Below are positions 1 through 7,222 of a stretch of DNA of 64,000 nt, piece by piece. The DNA comes from Arthrobacter sp. Leaf137 (GTDB lineage Bacteria; Actinomycetota; Actinomycetes; Actinomycetales; Micrococcaceae). The notes below the pieces were generated by a model. That model was not told the origin of the DNA. It ran no database searches and was given only the letters and a program-made list of their open reading frames with translations. The first letter of the stretch is position 1, and every line of letters begins with the position of its first letter. The DNA is taken from positions 164,295-228,294 of the forward strand of contig NZ_LMOI01000023.1 of NCBI RefSeq assembly GCF_001423525.1, written 5' to 3'. The position numbers were made by a program, and so were the translations under genes.

Positions 1-607
1 CTGCCGCGTCCAGGGAGGCGAACGGCTCGTCCATGACCAGCACGGCAGGCCCGCTGATGACGGCGCAGCCAATGGCCAGGCGCCGCAGCTGCCCGCCGGA
101 GAGCCGGGCCGGGTTCCTGTCGAGCAGCCCGGTGAGCCCCAGGAGGCCTGCCGTGCGTGCCACCGCGGCAACCATGGCGGGGCGGGGTACTCCTGCGTTC
201 TCCAGCCCGAAAGCCAGTTCCTCGGCGACCGTCGCCCTGACAGTGGAAAGGGCCGCTGCCGCGTCCTGGGGGACGAAGCCCACCTGCCGGCCCCACTTGG
301 CGGGGTCGATGCGGGGTTCCACCCGGTGCTGGCCGTTAGCGTCGGCGCCTGCCCGTCCGCTCCCGAAGTCCAGCCGCGTGCCTCCCAGCTCCAGGTAGCC
401 GTGCAGGGTGCCGCCGCTTCCTGGCGTCAGCCAGCCTGCCAGCAACCGTCCCAGGGTGGTTTTTCCGCTGCCTGACGCGCCCAGTACCGCGGTCAGGGTG
501 CCCGGCGCGGCGGCGAACCCGATCCTCTCCAGGACGGGGCCGCCGCCGTCGTGGAATGTGAAGCTCTGGATGCCGGCCTCCAGGACCGGACCGGTTGGGA
601 GGGGCAC
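1..607 (-). CDS. ECF transporter ATP-binding protein (EcfA-type), C-terminus cut off by window edge
   Basis: ATPase subunit of an energy-coupling-factor importer, expected to power uptake together with the T and S subunits encoded just upstream. About 202 residues are visible from a GTG start two bases after the ecfT stop. The Walker A motif GASGSGKT, a Q-loop (VPQD), the signature LSGGQLRR and Walker B VLVMDEP are all readable and follow the normal order. The H-loop and C-terminus lie beyond position 1. The GTG start is chosen because it sits in the TAG-GC-GTG junction with ecfT, which suggests translational coupling. The substrate cannot be told from this subunit. Confidence 0.88.
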   Translation of the reverse strand, partial: MPLPTGPVLEAGIQSFTFHDGGGPVLERIGFAAAPGTLTAVLGASGSGKTTLGRLLAGWLTPGSGGTLHGYLELGGTRLDFGSGRAGADANGQHRVEPRIDPAKWGRQVGFVPQDAAAALSTVRATVAEELAFGLENAGVPRPAMVAAVARTAGLLGLTGLLDRNPARLSGGQLRRLAIGCAVISGPAVLVMDEPFASLDAA

Positions 608-609
608 GC

Positions 610-1353
610 CTAGCCTCCCGCTGCTGAGGTCAACAGCCGCAGGACGACGGCGGCAGCCGCAGCGAGCAGCAACGCAGCGCGCAGGAGGCGCTGGGCGGTG
701 GAGTCCGGGACGGTGCGGTAGCTGGTCCGGGGTCCGCTGCTGCTGAAACCACGTGCTTCCAGTGCAGCGGCGCGGGTACCGGCGTCATCCACCAGCGCCA
801 GGACCAGCGGTACAGCCTGCAGGCGGAATGCGGCCGCCCGGTGGACCAGCCCCCTGCGGATCACGAGCCCGCGGGCTTCCTGGGCGGTGCGGATACGCTC
901 CGCCTGCGCTGCGATGGCCGGCAGCAGGGTGAGCGTGGAGGCCAGCACGAAGGCGAACCGTCCGCTGACTCCCTTGGCATTCATGGCGGCTACCAGGTCA
1001 GGGACGCTGACGCTGAAGGAGAAGGCCAGCAGCGCCAGCACGGCGGCGCATACCTGCACGGCCCGCTGCAGGGCGAAACCGAGTCCTTCGGCCGTGACCC
1101 GGGCAGGGCCCCACTCGGCCAGGACAGTGCGGCCCTCGGGATACGCCAGCCCGTGCACCATCAGGAGGGACAGGGTCAGCGGCACCAGCACTGCCGCAGC
1201 CGCCGGAAGCAGCCGGCGGGCCGTGCCGCCCGCGGCGGACACGGCGAGGGCACCCGCAACGACGGCGAGGGAAAGCGGCCAACTGCCCGCCGCCGTCGTG
1301 ATCACGGCTGTGCTGCCGGCCGCGGCGAGGCCGGTCAGCGGGTGGAGGCGCAT
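610..1353 (-). CDS. ECF transporter transmembrane protein EcfT
   Basis: Membrane coupling subunit (CbiQ/EcfT family) of an ECF importer; 247 residues, usual length for the family. Several hydrophobic segments are visible in the N-terminal half. The C-terminal half carries two Ala-Arg-rich helices, EARGLVIRRG and EARGFSSSG, which match the two coupling-helix motifs (A-R-G) that EcfT uses to contact the two ATPases. The gene lies between the S component (12-base gap) and the ATPase (2-base gap), so the three form one minus-strand operon in the order S-T-A. Confidence 0.88.
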   Translation of the reverse strand: MRLHPLTGLAAAGSTAVITTAAGSWPLSLAVVAGALAVSAAGGTARRLLPAAAAVLVPLTLSLLMVHGLAYPEGRTVLAEWGPARVTAEGLGFALQRAVQVCAAVLALLAFSFSVSVPDLVAAMNAKGVSGRFAFVLASTLTLLPAIAAQAERIRTAQEARGLVIRRGLVHRAAAFRLQAVPLVLALVDDAGTRAAALEARGFSSSGPRTSYRTVPDSTAQRLLRAALLLAAAAAVVLRLLTSAAGG

Positions 1354-1365
1354 GGGAAACGGGAT

Positions 1366-2208
1366 TCAGGACGCGGGCGTCGAATCCTGCCCTGCACCCT
1401 CTCCCGGAGTCTTTCCGGCCAGGACGCGGTGCCGGCGCACAAACGGGAACTGGAACCTGGTCCGGCGCGGCAGCGCATACACCAGGACGGCAACCACGGT
1501 GAAGACGATGGCCTTGTCCATGGGGTCGGAAATGAGTGCCTGCTTGGTGATGGCGGCCAGCAGGGTGTCGCCCATCGACCGGAAGGCGCTGACGATGGCC
1601 CCGGTTGCCACCCCCGAGGTGCCGCCGAAGACGAAGGCGGCCACAGGTGCTGAGACGACGCCGCCGATGATGCCGGTGGCGAAGCCGGCAACGGGTGCCA
1701 GGTAGAAACGGCGGAACAGGCCGTACCGTGCAGCAAGGCCGGCGAGGCAGCCGATCAGCGCAGCGCCGGCGGCGAAAGGCAGGACCGTGGGATTGAAGAA
1801 GGACCAGACGATGCTGCTGAGTGCCCCGGTGGCCGCACCCGCGGCGGGACCGGCCAGCACTGCGATCAGGACCGTACCGATCGCGTCCAGGTAGAAAGGC
1901 ACCAGCGTGCTGCCGACGAACTGGCCCAGCACGATGTTCAGGACCAGGGCCACAGGAATCAGCACGACGGTGGACGCCGGCAGGCTGGGCAGCACGGCAA
2001 TGATCAGCAGGATGGCACCCACCAGGAAACCGGAAAGGGCAATCAGCGCCGAAGCGCTGCCAGGGCCGCCGGTAATGTCGGCGGGCTGGTTGAGGACCAG
2101 GAAGACGTAGGTGCCGGCAATTGCCAGGGCACCGAGGATTTCCAGTAGCCAACGCCGGCGGGCAGCGGCGGGCGCCGGGGACGGCAGCGTCAGGGAGGGC
2201 GATGACAT
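1366..2208 (-). CDS. ECF transporter S (substrate-binding) component
   Basis: Integral membrane substrate-capture subunit of the ECF importer, 280 residues with about six to eight hydrophobic segments and a basic C-terminus (RRTRFQFPFVRRHR). The start is the ATG at 2208, which has AAAGGAA six bases upstream; a longer in-frame opening to 2241 lacks a better ribosome site. S components differ widely by substrate and I cannot assign thiamine, riboflavin, cobalt or another ligand. It heads the operon and is preceded by a leader of roughly 100 bases with two hairpins. Confidence 0.82.
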   Translation of the reverse strand: MSSPSLTLPSPAPAAARRRWLLEILGALAIAGTYVFLVLNQPADITGGPGSASALIALSGFLVGAILLIIAVLPSLPASTVVLIPVALVLNIVLGQFVGSTLVPFYLDAIGTVLIAVLAGPAAGAATGALSSIVWSFFNPTVLPFAAGAALIGCLAGLAARYGLFRRFYLAPVAGFATGIIGGVVSAPVAAFVFGGTSGVATGAIVSAFRSMGDTLLAAITKQALISDPMDKAIVFTVVAVLVYALPRRTRFQFPFVRRHRVLAGKTPGEGAGQDSTPAS

Positions 2209-2323
2209 GTTGGTTCCTTTGGGGTGCGGCACGGACGGCACGGAAGAACCGGGCCGTGCGGAACGCCGCCTATGTCACCTCGGCGGCAGGCGCCGGAATG
2301 AACCGGCGGACGGGAACAGTCTA
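2209..2323 (-). promoter_or_regulatory. Candidate promoter and structured leader of the ECF operon
   Basis: On the minus strand a -10-like hexamer TAGACT lies at 2318-2323. Transcription from about 2311 would give a leader of about 100 bases. Two hairpins are visible in it: GCCGCC/GGCGGC at 2265-2287 and GCACGG/CCGTGC at 2238-2259, followed by the ribosome site. I could not match it to the TPP, FMN or cobalamin riboswitch cores. Confidence 0.35.
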
Positions 2324-2357
2324 CCGGCGCTGCAGGGTGCCGGCCGGTGTCCTCCCT

Positions 2358-2363
2358 TAGACT
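2358..2363 (+). promoter_or_regulatory. Possible -10 element for mtr
   Basis: TAGACT on the plus strand, about 90 bases before the mtr start. It matches the TAnnnT -10 pattern seen elsewhere in the window. No clear -35 is seen. Confidence 0.25.
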
Positions 2364-2453
2364 GCCGGAAGGGGCACCGGCAGTTGGGCTGCCGGCCCGC
2401 CCGAAGAACACCGGCCCTCCCTGGCAGGGGGTCCTCCACTGAAAGTCGGCCGC

Positions 2454-3878
2454 ATGCCTCACTACGAACTCGCCATCATTGGATCCGGATCAGGGAACTC
2501 TCTGATCACCCCCTACTGGGACGGCAAACGGGTAGCCCTGATCGACGGCGGCGTGTTCGGCGGAACCTGCCTGAATGTGGGCTGCATCCCCACCAAGATG
2601 TTCGTCTATCCTGCCGGGCTTGCCGCCGCGCCGGCGGAGGCACGTCGGCTGGGCGTGGACCTGAGCCTGGACAAGGTGCACTGGAACGGCATCCGGGACC
2701 GGATCTTTGGCCGGATTGACGCCATTTCCGCATCGGGCCGCCGGTACCGGGCGGACGAGCTGGACAACGTTGACCTGTACGAGGAGCACGCGCGCTTCAC
2801 CGGTCCGCGGTCTTTGCGGACGGAGTCCGGGGTGGAGATCACGGCGGACCAGGTAGTGGTTGCCGCGGGTTCGCGGCCGGTGGTGCCGGACGTTGACGGC
2901 ATGGACCTGCCCCAGGTGCACACCTCGGACACGGTGATGCGGGTGGACGGGCTGCCTCGGCGGGTGGTGGTGGTGGGCGGGGGCTACATCGCCGCAGAGT
3001 TCGCCAGCATTTTTGCCGGCCTTGGCTCCGACGTGACGCAGGTGAACCGGTCCGGGCGCCTGCTCCGCGGCCACGATACGGACATAGCGGAACGTTTCGC
3101 AGCCGCTGCCGCCGAACGCTGGACGCTCAGGACCGGTTTTGCGCTCGACTCCGTGGAAGACAACGGTGATAGCAGCGTCACCGCCGTCTTCGCGGGCCGC
3201 GGCGGCGAGCAGCTGCGGGTGCCCGCTGACCTCGTGCTGATGGCCACGGGCCGGGTTCCCAACACCGACAGGCTTGCCGCCGGGGCTGCGGGCTTTGACC
3301 TGCGCGAGGACGGAATACTCGCCGTGGACTCCAGGCTCCGGGTCCTCTCCGGAGGCGAACCCCTCCCGGGGGTGTACGCACTGGGTGACGCCGCCAACCC
3401 GTACCAGCTCAAACACGTGGCCAACCGGGAAGCCCGGGTGGTGGCCCACAATCTTGAGCACCCGGACAGGCTCCGCAGCATCGACTACACCGCCGTCCCC
3501 TCCGCCGTGTTTTCCAATCCGCAGATCGCTTCGGTGGGACTGACGGAAGAGGAGGCACGGTCCGGCGCTGCGTCCGGATCCGATGTTGTCACCGCCCTGC
3601 AGGAGTACGGCAGTACCGCGTACGGCTGGGCCATGGAGGACCAGGAGGGGGTGGTCAAGCTCATCGCCGAGCGCTCGACAGGACGGCTGCTGGGGGCCCA
3701 CATTTTGGGCCACGAAGCGTCCAACCTGATCCAGCCGCTGGTGCAGGCCATGTACCAGGGAACACCCGTGCACGTACTGGCCCGCGGCCCGTACTGGATC
3801 CACCCGGCGCTGATGGAAGTGGTAGAGAACGCGTTGCTGGCCTTGGACACTGACGTACCGGCCGACGCCCCGCTCTAG
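2454..3878 (+). CDS. mtr: Mycothione reductase
   Basis: FAD-dependent disulfide reductase that reduces mycothione (oxidised mycothiol) with NADPH in the cytosol; 474 residues. The FAD-binding GSGSGN motif is at residues 10-15, the redox-active pair C39/C44 in GGTCLNVGCIPTK, the NAD(P)-binding GGGYIAAEF near 180, the second FAD motif (YALGDAANPYQLKHVA) near 310, and the C-terminal dimer domain ends with the catalytic HP pair in YWIHPALMEV. The N-terminus with SGSGNSLI and the CIPTKMFVYPA sequence fit mycothione reductase rather than lipoamide or glutathione reductase. It is a single gene, convergent with the nucleoside hydrolase. No strong ribosome site precedes the ATG. Confidence 0.92.
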   Translation: MPHYELAIIGSGSGNSLITPYWDGKRVALIDGGVFGGTCLNVGCIPTKMFVYPAGLAAAPAEARRLGVDLSLDKVHWNGIRDRIFGRIDAISASGRRYRADELDNVDLYEEHARFTGPRSLRTESGVEITADQVVVAAGSRPVVPDVDGMDLPQVHTSDTVMRVDGLPRRVVVVGGGYIAAEFASIFAGLGSDVTQVNRSGRLLRGHDTDIAERFAAAAAERWTLRTGFALDSVEDNGDSSVTAVFAGRGGEQLRVPADLVLMATGRVPNTDRLAAGAAGFDLREDGILAVDSRLRVLSGGEPLPGVYALGDAANPYQLKHVANREARVVAHNLEHPDRLRSIDYTAVPSAVFSNPQIASVGLTEEEARSGAASGSDVVTALQEYGSTAYGWAMEDQEGVVKLIAERSTGRLLGAHILGHEASNLIQPLVQAMYQGTPVHVLARGPYWIHPALMEVVENALLALDTDVPADAPL

Positions 3879-3949
3879 GCTGTCCCCGTCACCTGGACAG
3901 TCTGTGCCGCCCGGAATGCCATCAGCCGGGGCCGCGTTATCGCGCGGTG

Positions 3950-4975
3950 TCAGCCCAACCGGGCGGCCAGGTTCCCGACGGCTGTGATGAGTTCCCGGAA
4001 CGCCTGCTCCGGGTTGTTGGCCGAGACGATCCGGGCGTTCGGCGCGCTCCCCCACAGTCCCCGGTAGTCCGCCACAGTTGTTCCCATCAGCAGCGGCGAG
4101 TCCGCCTCGACGTCGATGGTCGCCGGCCGCGCACTGTACTCGAGGGTGCCCGCGGCAACTCCTGCGGCAAAAAAATCGTGGACGTGCGCCAGGTAGCCCT
4201 GTTCGTACAGCCGGTGGAACTCGAAGTAGAACCGCAGCGCGTCCGAGAGGTGCCGGATGACGCGGTTGTCAGAGGTGCTGCGCCGGCCCTCAGCCTGCTC
4301 CGGGAGCACAAGCTCGGGAACGGAGGCACCGGCCGCCTCAGCAAGCTGCCGGACATGTTCAGGCCGCATCTCCATCCGCTCGGTGGTGTCCAGCGAACAG
4401 ACCACCGGCAGCTTCGCGGCGGGCCTGCCGCGGTAGGCGGCGTACACCTCCTTCGCGGCCTGGGGATCCACGTGGGTGTTCCACTCTGCGGTGGGCGTGG
4501 TGTTCCCCTGGTAATAGAAACTTCCGCCCATGATCACGACGCCGGCCAGCAGCTCGGGCAGGTCCGGCTCCTTGCGGAGGGCCAGGGCAAAGTTGGTCAG
4601 CGGCGCAGTGATGAGCGCGGTGAGTTCGCCCGGCCGCGCGCGGGCATGGTCGATCCAGAGGTCGACGGCGTTCCGCGCCGAGACCTGCCCGTCCGGTTCG
4701 GGCAGTACGGCGTAGCCGATCCCCTGCGGACCGTGCGTTTCCGGCGTGGTGACCAACGGGACGGACAGCGGTACCCGTGCCCCGATAGCCACCTCAACAC
4801 CGGGGCGTCCGCAAAGCTCCAGCAGCGCCAGGGTATTCCGTGCCACTTGGTCCGCGTCCACGTTTCCGGGGGTGGCCGTGACGGATACGAATTCCGTGGC
4901 CGGCAGGGCGGCCAGGTAGGCAAGAGCCAGTGCGTCGTCGATGCCGGTGTCGACGTCCAGCAGGAATGCGGTCAT
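3950..4975 (-). CDS. Nucleoside hydrolase (inosine/uridine-preferring family)
   Basis: Splits the N-glycosidic bond of ribonucleosides to give base and ribose, in nucleoside salvage. The 341 residues begin with FLLDVDTGIDDALAL, the calcium- and ribose-binding DxDxGxDD motif that defines the family. A conserved ALITAPLTNFALAL block and IMGGSFYYQGN follow, and an ASN/H-type active-site region is replaced by WNTHVDPQAA, typical of the family (N-x-x-x-D-P-x-A). It is the last gene of a minus-strand series, 67 bases after the aldo/keto reductase. The preferred nucleoside cannot be read from the sequence. Confidence 0.9.
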   Translation of the reverse strand: MTAFLLDVDTGIDDALALAYLAALPATEFVSVTATPGNVDADQVARNTLALLELCGRPGVEVAIGARVPLSVPLVTTPETHGPQGIGYAVLPEPDGQVSARNAVDLWIDHARARPGELTALITAPLTNFALALRKEPDLPELLAGVVIMGGSFYYQGNTTPTAEWNTHVDPQAAKEVYAAYRGRPAAKLPVVCSLDTTERMEMRPEHVRQLAEAAGASVPELVLPEQAEGRRSTSDNRVIRHLSDALRFYFEFHRLYEQGYLAHVHDFFAAGVAAGTLEYSARPATIDVEADSPLLMGTTVADYRGLWGSAPNARIVSANNPEQAFRELITAVGNLAARLG

Positions 4976-5042
4976 GGTTTCGGGTCCGGTTGCGGGGTTC
5001 GGGCGTTGAGGTTCAGCTGCCGGGGGTGCCGGTGTCCGGCCC

Positions 5043-6020
5043 CTAGAAGAGGGCTACCTTGGGCACGGCCGGGAAGATGCTGTCCAATTCCGCGAGGTCG
5101 TCCGCCGAGGGCTGCCAGTGGGCCGCAGCCGCGTTCTGCCGGACCTGCTCCGGTTTCGTGGCGCCGGCGATGACGCTGGCCACGGACGGCTGGGCGGCGA
5201 GCCAGGAGAAGGCGACCTCCACTTCGCCCAGGCCGCGTTCCTTGGCGAACAGGCTGAACTTGCCCAGCTGGTCCCAGTCGGCGTCGTCCACCATGTTGGT
5301 GCGTGTGTGGCTGAGCCGCGAACCGTCCGGTGCGTGGCCCGGCGCGTACTTGCCGGTCAGCAGGCCGTTGGCCAGCGGGAAGTACGGGAGGACGCCCAGG
5401 CCGAATTCCCCGGCAGCGGGGGTGACCTCCAGTTCCGCCCGGCGGTCCAGCAGGTTGTAGTGGTTTTGGGTGGAGATGAAGCGGGCCCCGCCGAGTTCGC
5501 GCGCCACGTACTCGGCCTGGGCGATCTGCCAGCCGGCGCGGTTCGAATGGCCGATGTATCGAACCTTCCCGCTGCGGACAAGGTCGTCCAAGGCCGAGAG
5601 GGTCTCGTCAATGGGCGTCTGAGGATCCGGGGTGTGGAACTGGTAGAGGTCGATCCAGTCGGTGCCAAGGCGCCGCAGGGACGCTTCGACGGACTGGATG
5701 ATGTACCGGCGGGAACCGCGCGCGCCGAAGTCCGGACCATTGACGCCCTTGGCATCCATTCCGAACTTCGTGGCCACCACAACGTCGTCCCGGCGGCTGC
5801 CGAGCGCCTTGCCCAGCATGGTTTCGCTGAGTCCGGGCTCCCGGCCGTAGTTGTCCGCCACGTCGAACAGCGTGATGCCGGCATCCAGTGCCGCGGAAAC
5901 GACGGCGTCGGTGCCTTCCTGGGATTCGGTAACGGTGTTGGCGCGGCCCAGGTTATTGCATCCGAGGCCTACCGTGGAGACGGTCAGGCCCGATTTTCCG
6001 ACGCGGCGGTACGTTGTCAC
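5043..6020 (-). CDS. Aldo/keto reductase
   Basis: NADPH-dependent (beta/alpha)8-barrel oxidoreductase of 325 residues. The catalytic tetrad is visible: D56 region in LFDVADNYG (Asp and Tyr), Lys in VATKFGMD, and His in YQFHTPDP. The cofactor end carries the SVIAGATKPEQV motif. It starts at GTG 6020 with AGGAG six bases upstream, nine bases after the stop of the unknown gene before it, so it is probably co-transcribed with dxs. This branch (YghZ/Kv-beta-like) includes enzymes of broad specificity; the physiological substrate is unknown. Confidence 0.9.
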   Translation of the reverse strand: MTTYRRVGKSGLTVSTVGLGCNNLGRANTVTESQEGTDAVVSAALDAGITLFDVADNYGREPGLSETMLGKALGSRRDDVVVATKFGMDAKGVNGPDFGARGSRRYIIQSVEASLRRLGTDWIDLYQFHTPDPQTPIDETLSALDDLVRSGKVRYIGHSNRAGWQIAQAEYVARELGGARFISTQNHYNLLDRRAELEVTPAAGEFGLGVLPYFPLANGLLTGKYAPGHAPDGSRLSHTRTNMVDDADWDQLGKFSLFAKERGLGEVEVAFSWLAAQPSVASVIAGATKPEQVRQNAAAAHWQPSADDLAELDSIFPAVPKVALF

Positions 6021-6029
6021 AGTGAACTC

Positions 6030-6590
6030 CTAGAGGCTGAAGCTGTTGGCGGGTTTGGCGGAGTGCTTGAGCTTGAAGTTTTCCGGGTCGGTGAACGGGG
6101 CAGCACCGATGCTCAGCTTGGTGAAGTCCAGGTCCTCACCGCGGGCACATACCTTGATGGCGGCGACGGCCTTGTTCACGTCCGGGCAGAGGCAGAAGAT
6201 GTTGAGCTTGAAGTCGCTGAACCCGCTGCGGTCCACGGTGCCCAGGCCCCGCCAGGCGAGGTGGCTGATGAGGGCGTCGGACGCCTTCTGGGCAAGGTGG
6301 TGGTCGCGGGCCGTGCCTTCACGGGTTTTCAGGGCAAACTGGGCCACTACCCAGAACTGGTCTTCGGCGGGGATCTCGGCGTAGCCATCCTCAGTGCACT
6401 GCGCGGCGAAGGCATCCATCAGTCCTTCTGCGGCGTCAGCATCCGGTACGTCTGTCTCCTGGGTCTTGCTCTGGTGCCCCACGGCACCAAAATTCATGAC
6501 GAACTGGCCGTACTCTTCGTCGTACCAGGCCTCCCGGAAGTGGAGGGCGCCCTCGTCGTCGCGTTTGTAGACCCGCATGTTGTCGCTCAT
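6030..6590 (-). CDS. Unknown protein coupled to the DUF402 gene
   Basis: A soluble 186-residue protein that I do not recognise. It has no signal peptide or membrane segment. The first 45 residues (FREAWYDEEYGQFVMNFGAVG) faintly recall a WGR-like strand pattern (aromatic, then N-F-G-x-V-G), but this is only an impression. The rest is acidic, with a CLCPDV block near residue 140. The ATG overlaps the TGA of the DUF402 gene (ATGA), so the two are translationally coupled and sit downstream of dxs in one chain. Codon use is like its neighbours, so it is a real gene. Confidence 0.75.
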   Translation of the reverse strand: MSDNMRVYKRDDEGALHFREAWYDEEYGQFVMNFGAVGHQSKTQETDVPDADAAEGLMDAFAAQCTEDGYAEIPAEDQFWVVAQFALKTREGTARDHHLAQKASDALISHLAWRGLGTVDRSGFSDFKLNIFCLCPDVNKAVAAIKVCARGEDLDFTKLSIGAAPFTDPENFKLKHSAKPANSFSL

Positions 6591-7222
6591 ATTCGTCCCT
6601 TGGTAAACCAGCCGACGTCCGTGCCGTCGAACGGTGCCTGTTGCGCCTTAACGGCCTGGAAAAGTTCTGCGGCGGAAGCCTCGAGGGACTCCGCCAGTGC
6701 AGCGGGGTAGTTCATGGCGGCGCGGTGGTCCTCGAACTCGTCCTCGTCGTCGATGAAGACGCCGCGGCCCGCTGTGCTGACCACGTCCAGGTCCATGTCG
6801 ATGACGTGGAATTCCGTGACGTGCGGCCGGATGGGGTTCCACTCATGGCCCACGGCCAGGTCGATGTAGGTCCTGACGCCGCCAGGGTGGGCATCATCGT
6901 AGAAGGTGGCTACCCAGTCGCCGTGGCGCGGGACAAGGAGGACGGCGTCGGACCTGGTGTAGAACGCCGCGCCGGGGCGGGAGCAGAACTCATTGGTGCC
7001 CTGGAAGATCCACCAGCCGTGCCCGTCTTCGCCGAGGTAGCGGCCGGGCACTACCCAGTGTGCTTTGCCATTCCACTTGCGGTTACGGGCCACCACCAAC
7101 TGGCCGGGTTCGAGTCCCTGCGGTGTCCGGGTTGCGCCGGGGTGGCCGGTTTCGTGTTGGTCCCCCAGCATGCCGGGATAAGCGCGCCCGCCTTGGTCCT
7201 CCAGCCTTTCTTCTCCCCTCAC
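6587..7222 (-). CDS. DUF402-family protein (nucleotide/phosphate-ester hydrolase-like fold)
   Basis: 211 residues ending in a DUF402 domain. The central region RKWNGKAHWVVPGRYLGED and the acidic motif VFIDDEDEFEDHR near residue 165 fit the family, whose characterised members (FomD, Ntdp) hydrolyse nucleotide phosphoesters with metal ions; the acidic residues would bind the metal. The substrate here is unknown. The start is GTG 7222, overlapping the dxs stop as GTGA. A later start at the residue-18 Met is possible, since the first 35 residues are low in conserved features. Its place right after dxs suggests co-expression. Confidence 0.75.
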   Translation of the reverse strand: MRGEERLEDQGGRAYPGMLGDQHETGHPGATRTPQGLEPGQLVVARNRKWNGKAHWVVPGRYLGEDGHGWWIFQGTNEFCSRPGAAFYTRSDAVLLVPRHGDWVATFYDDAHPGGVRTYIDLAVGHEWNPIRPHVTEFHVIDMDLDVVSTAGRGVFIDDEDEFEDHRAAMNYPAALAESLEASAAELFQAVKAQQAPFDGTDVGWFTKGRI

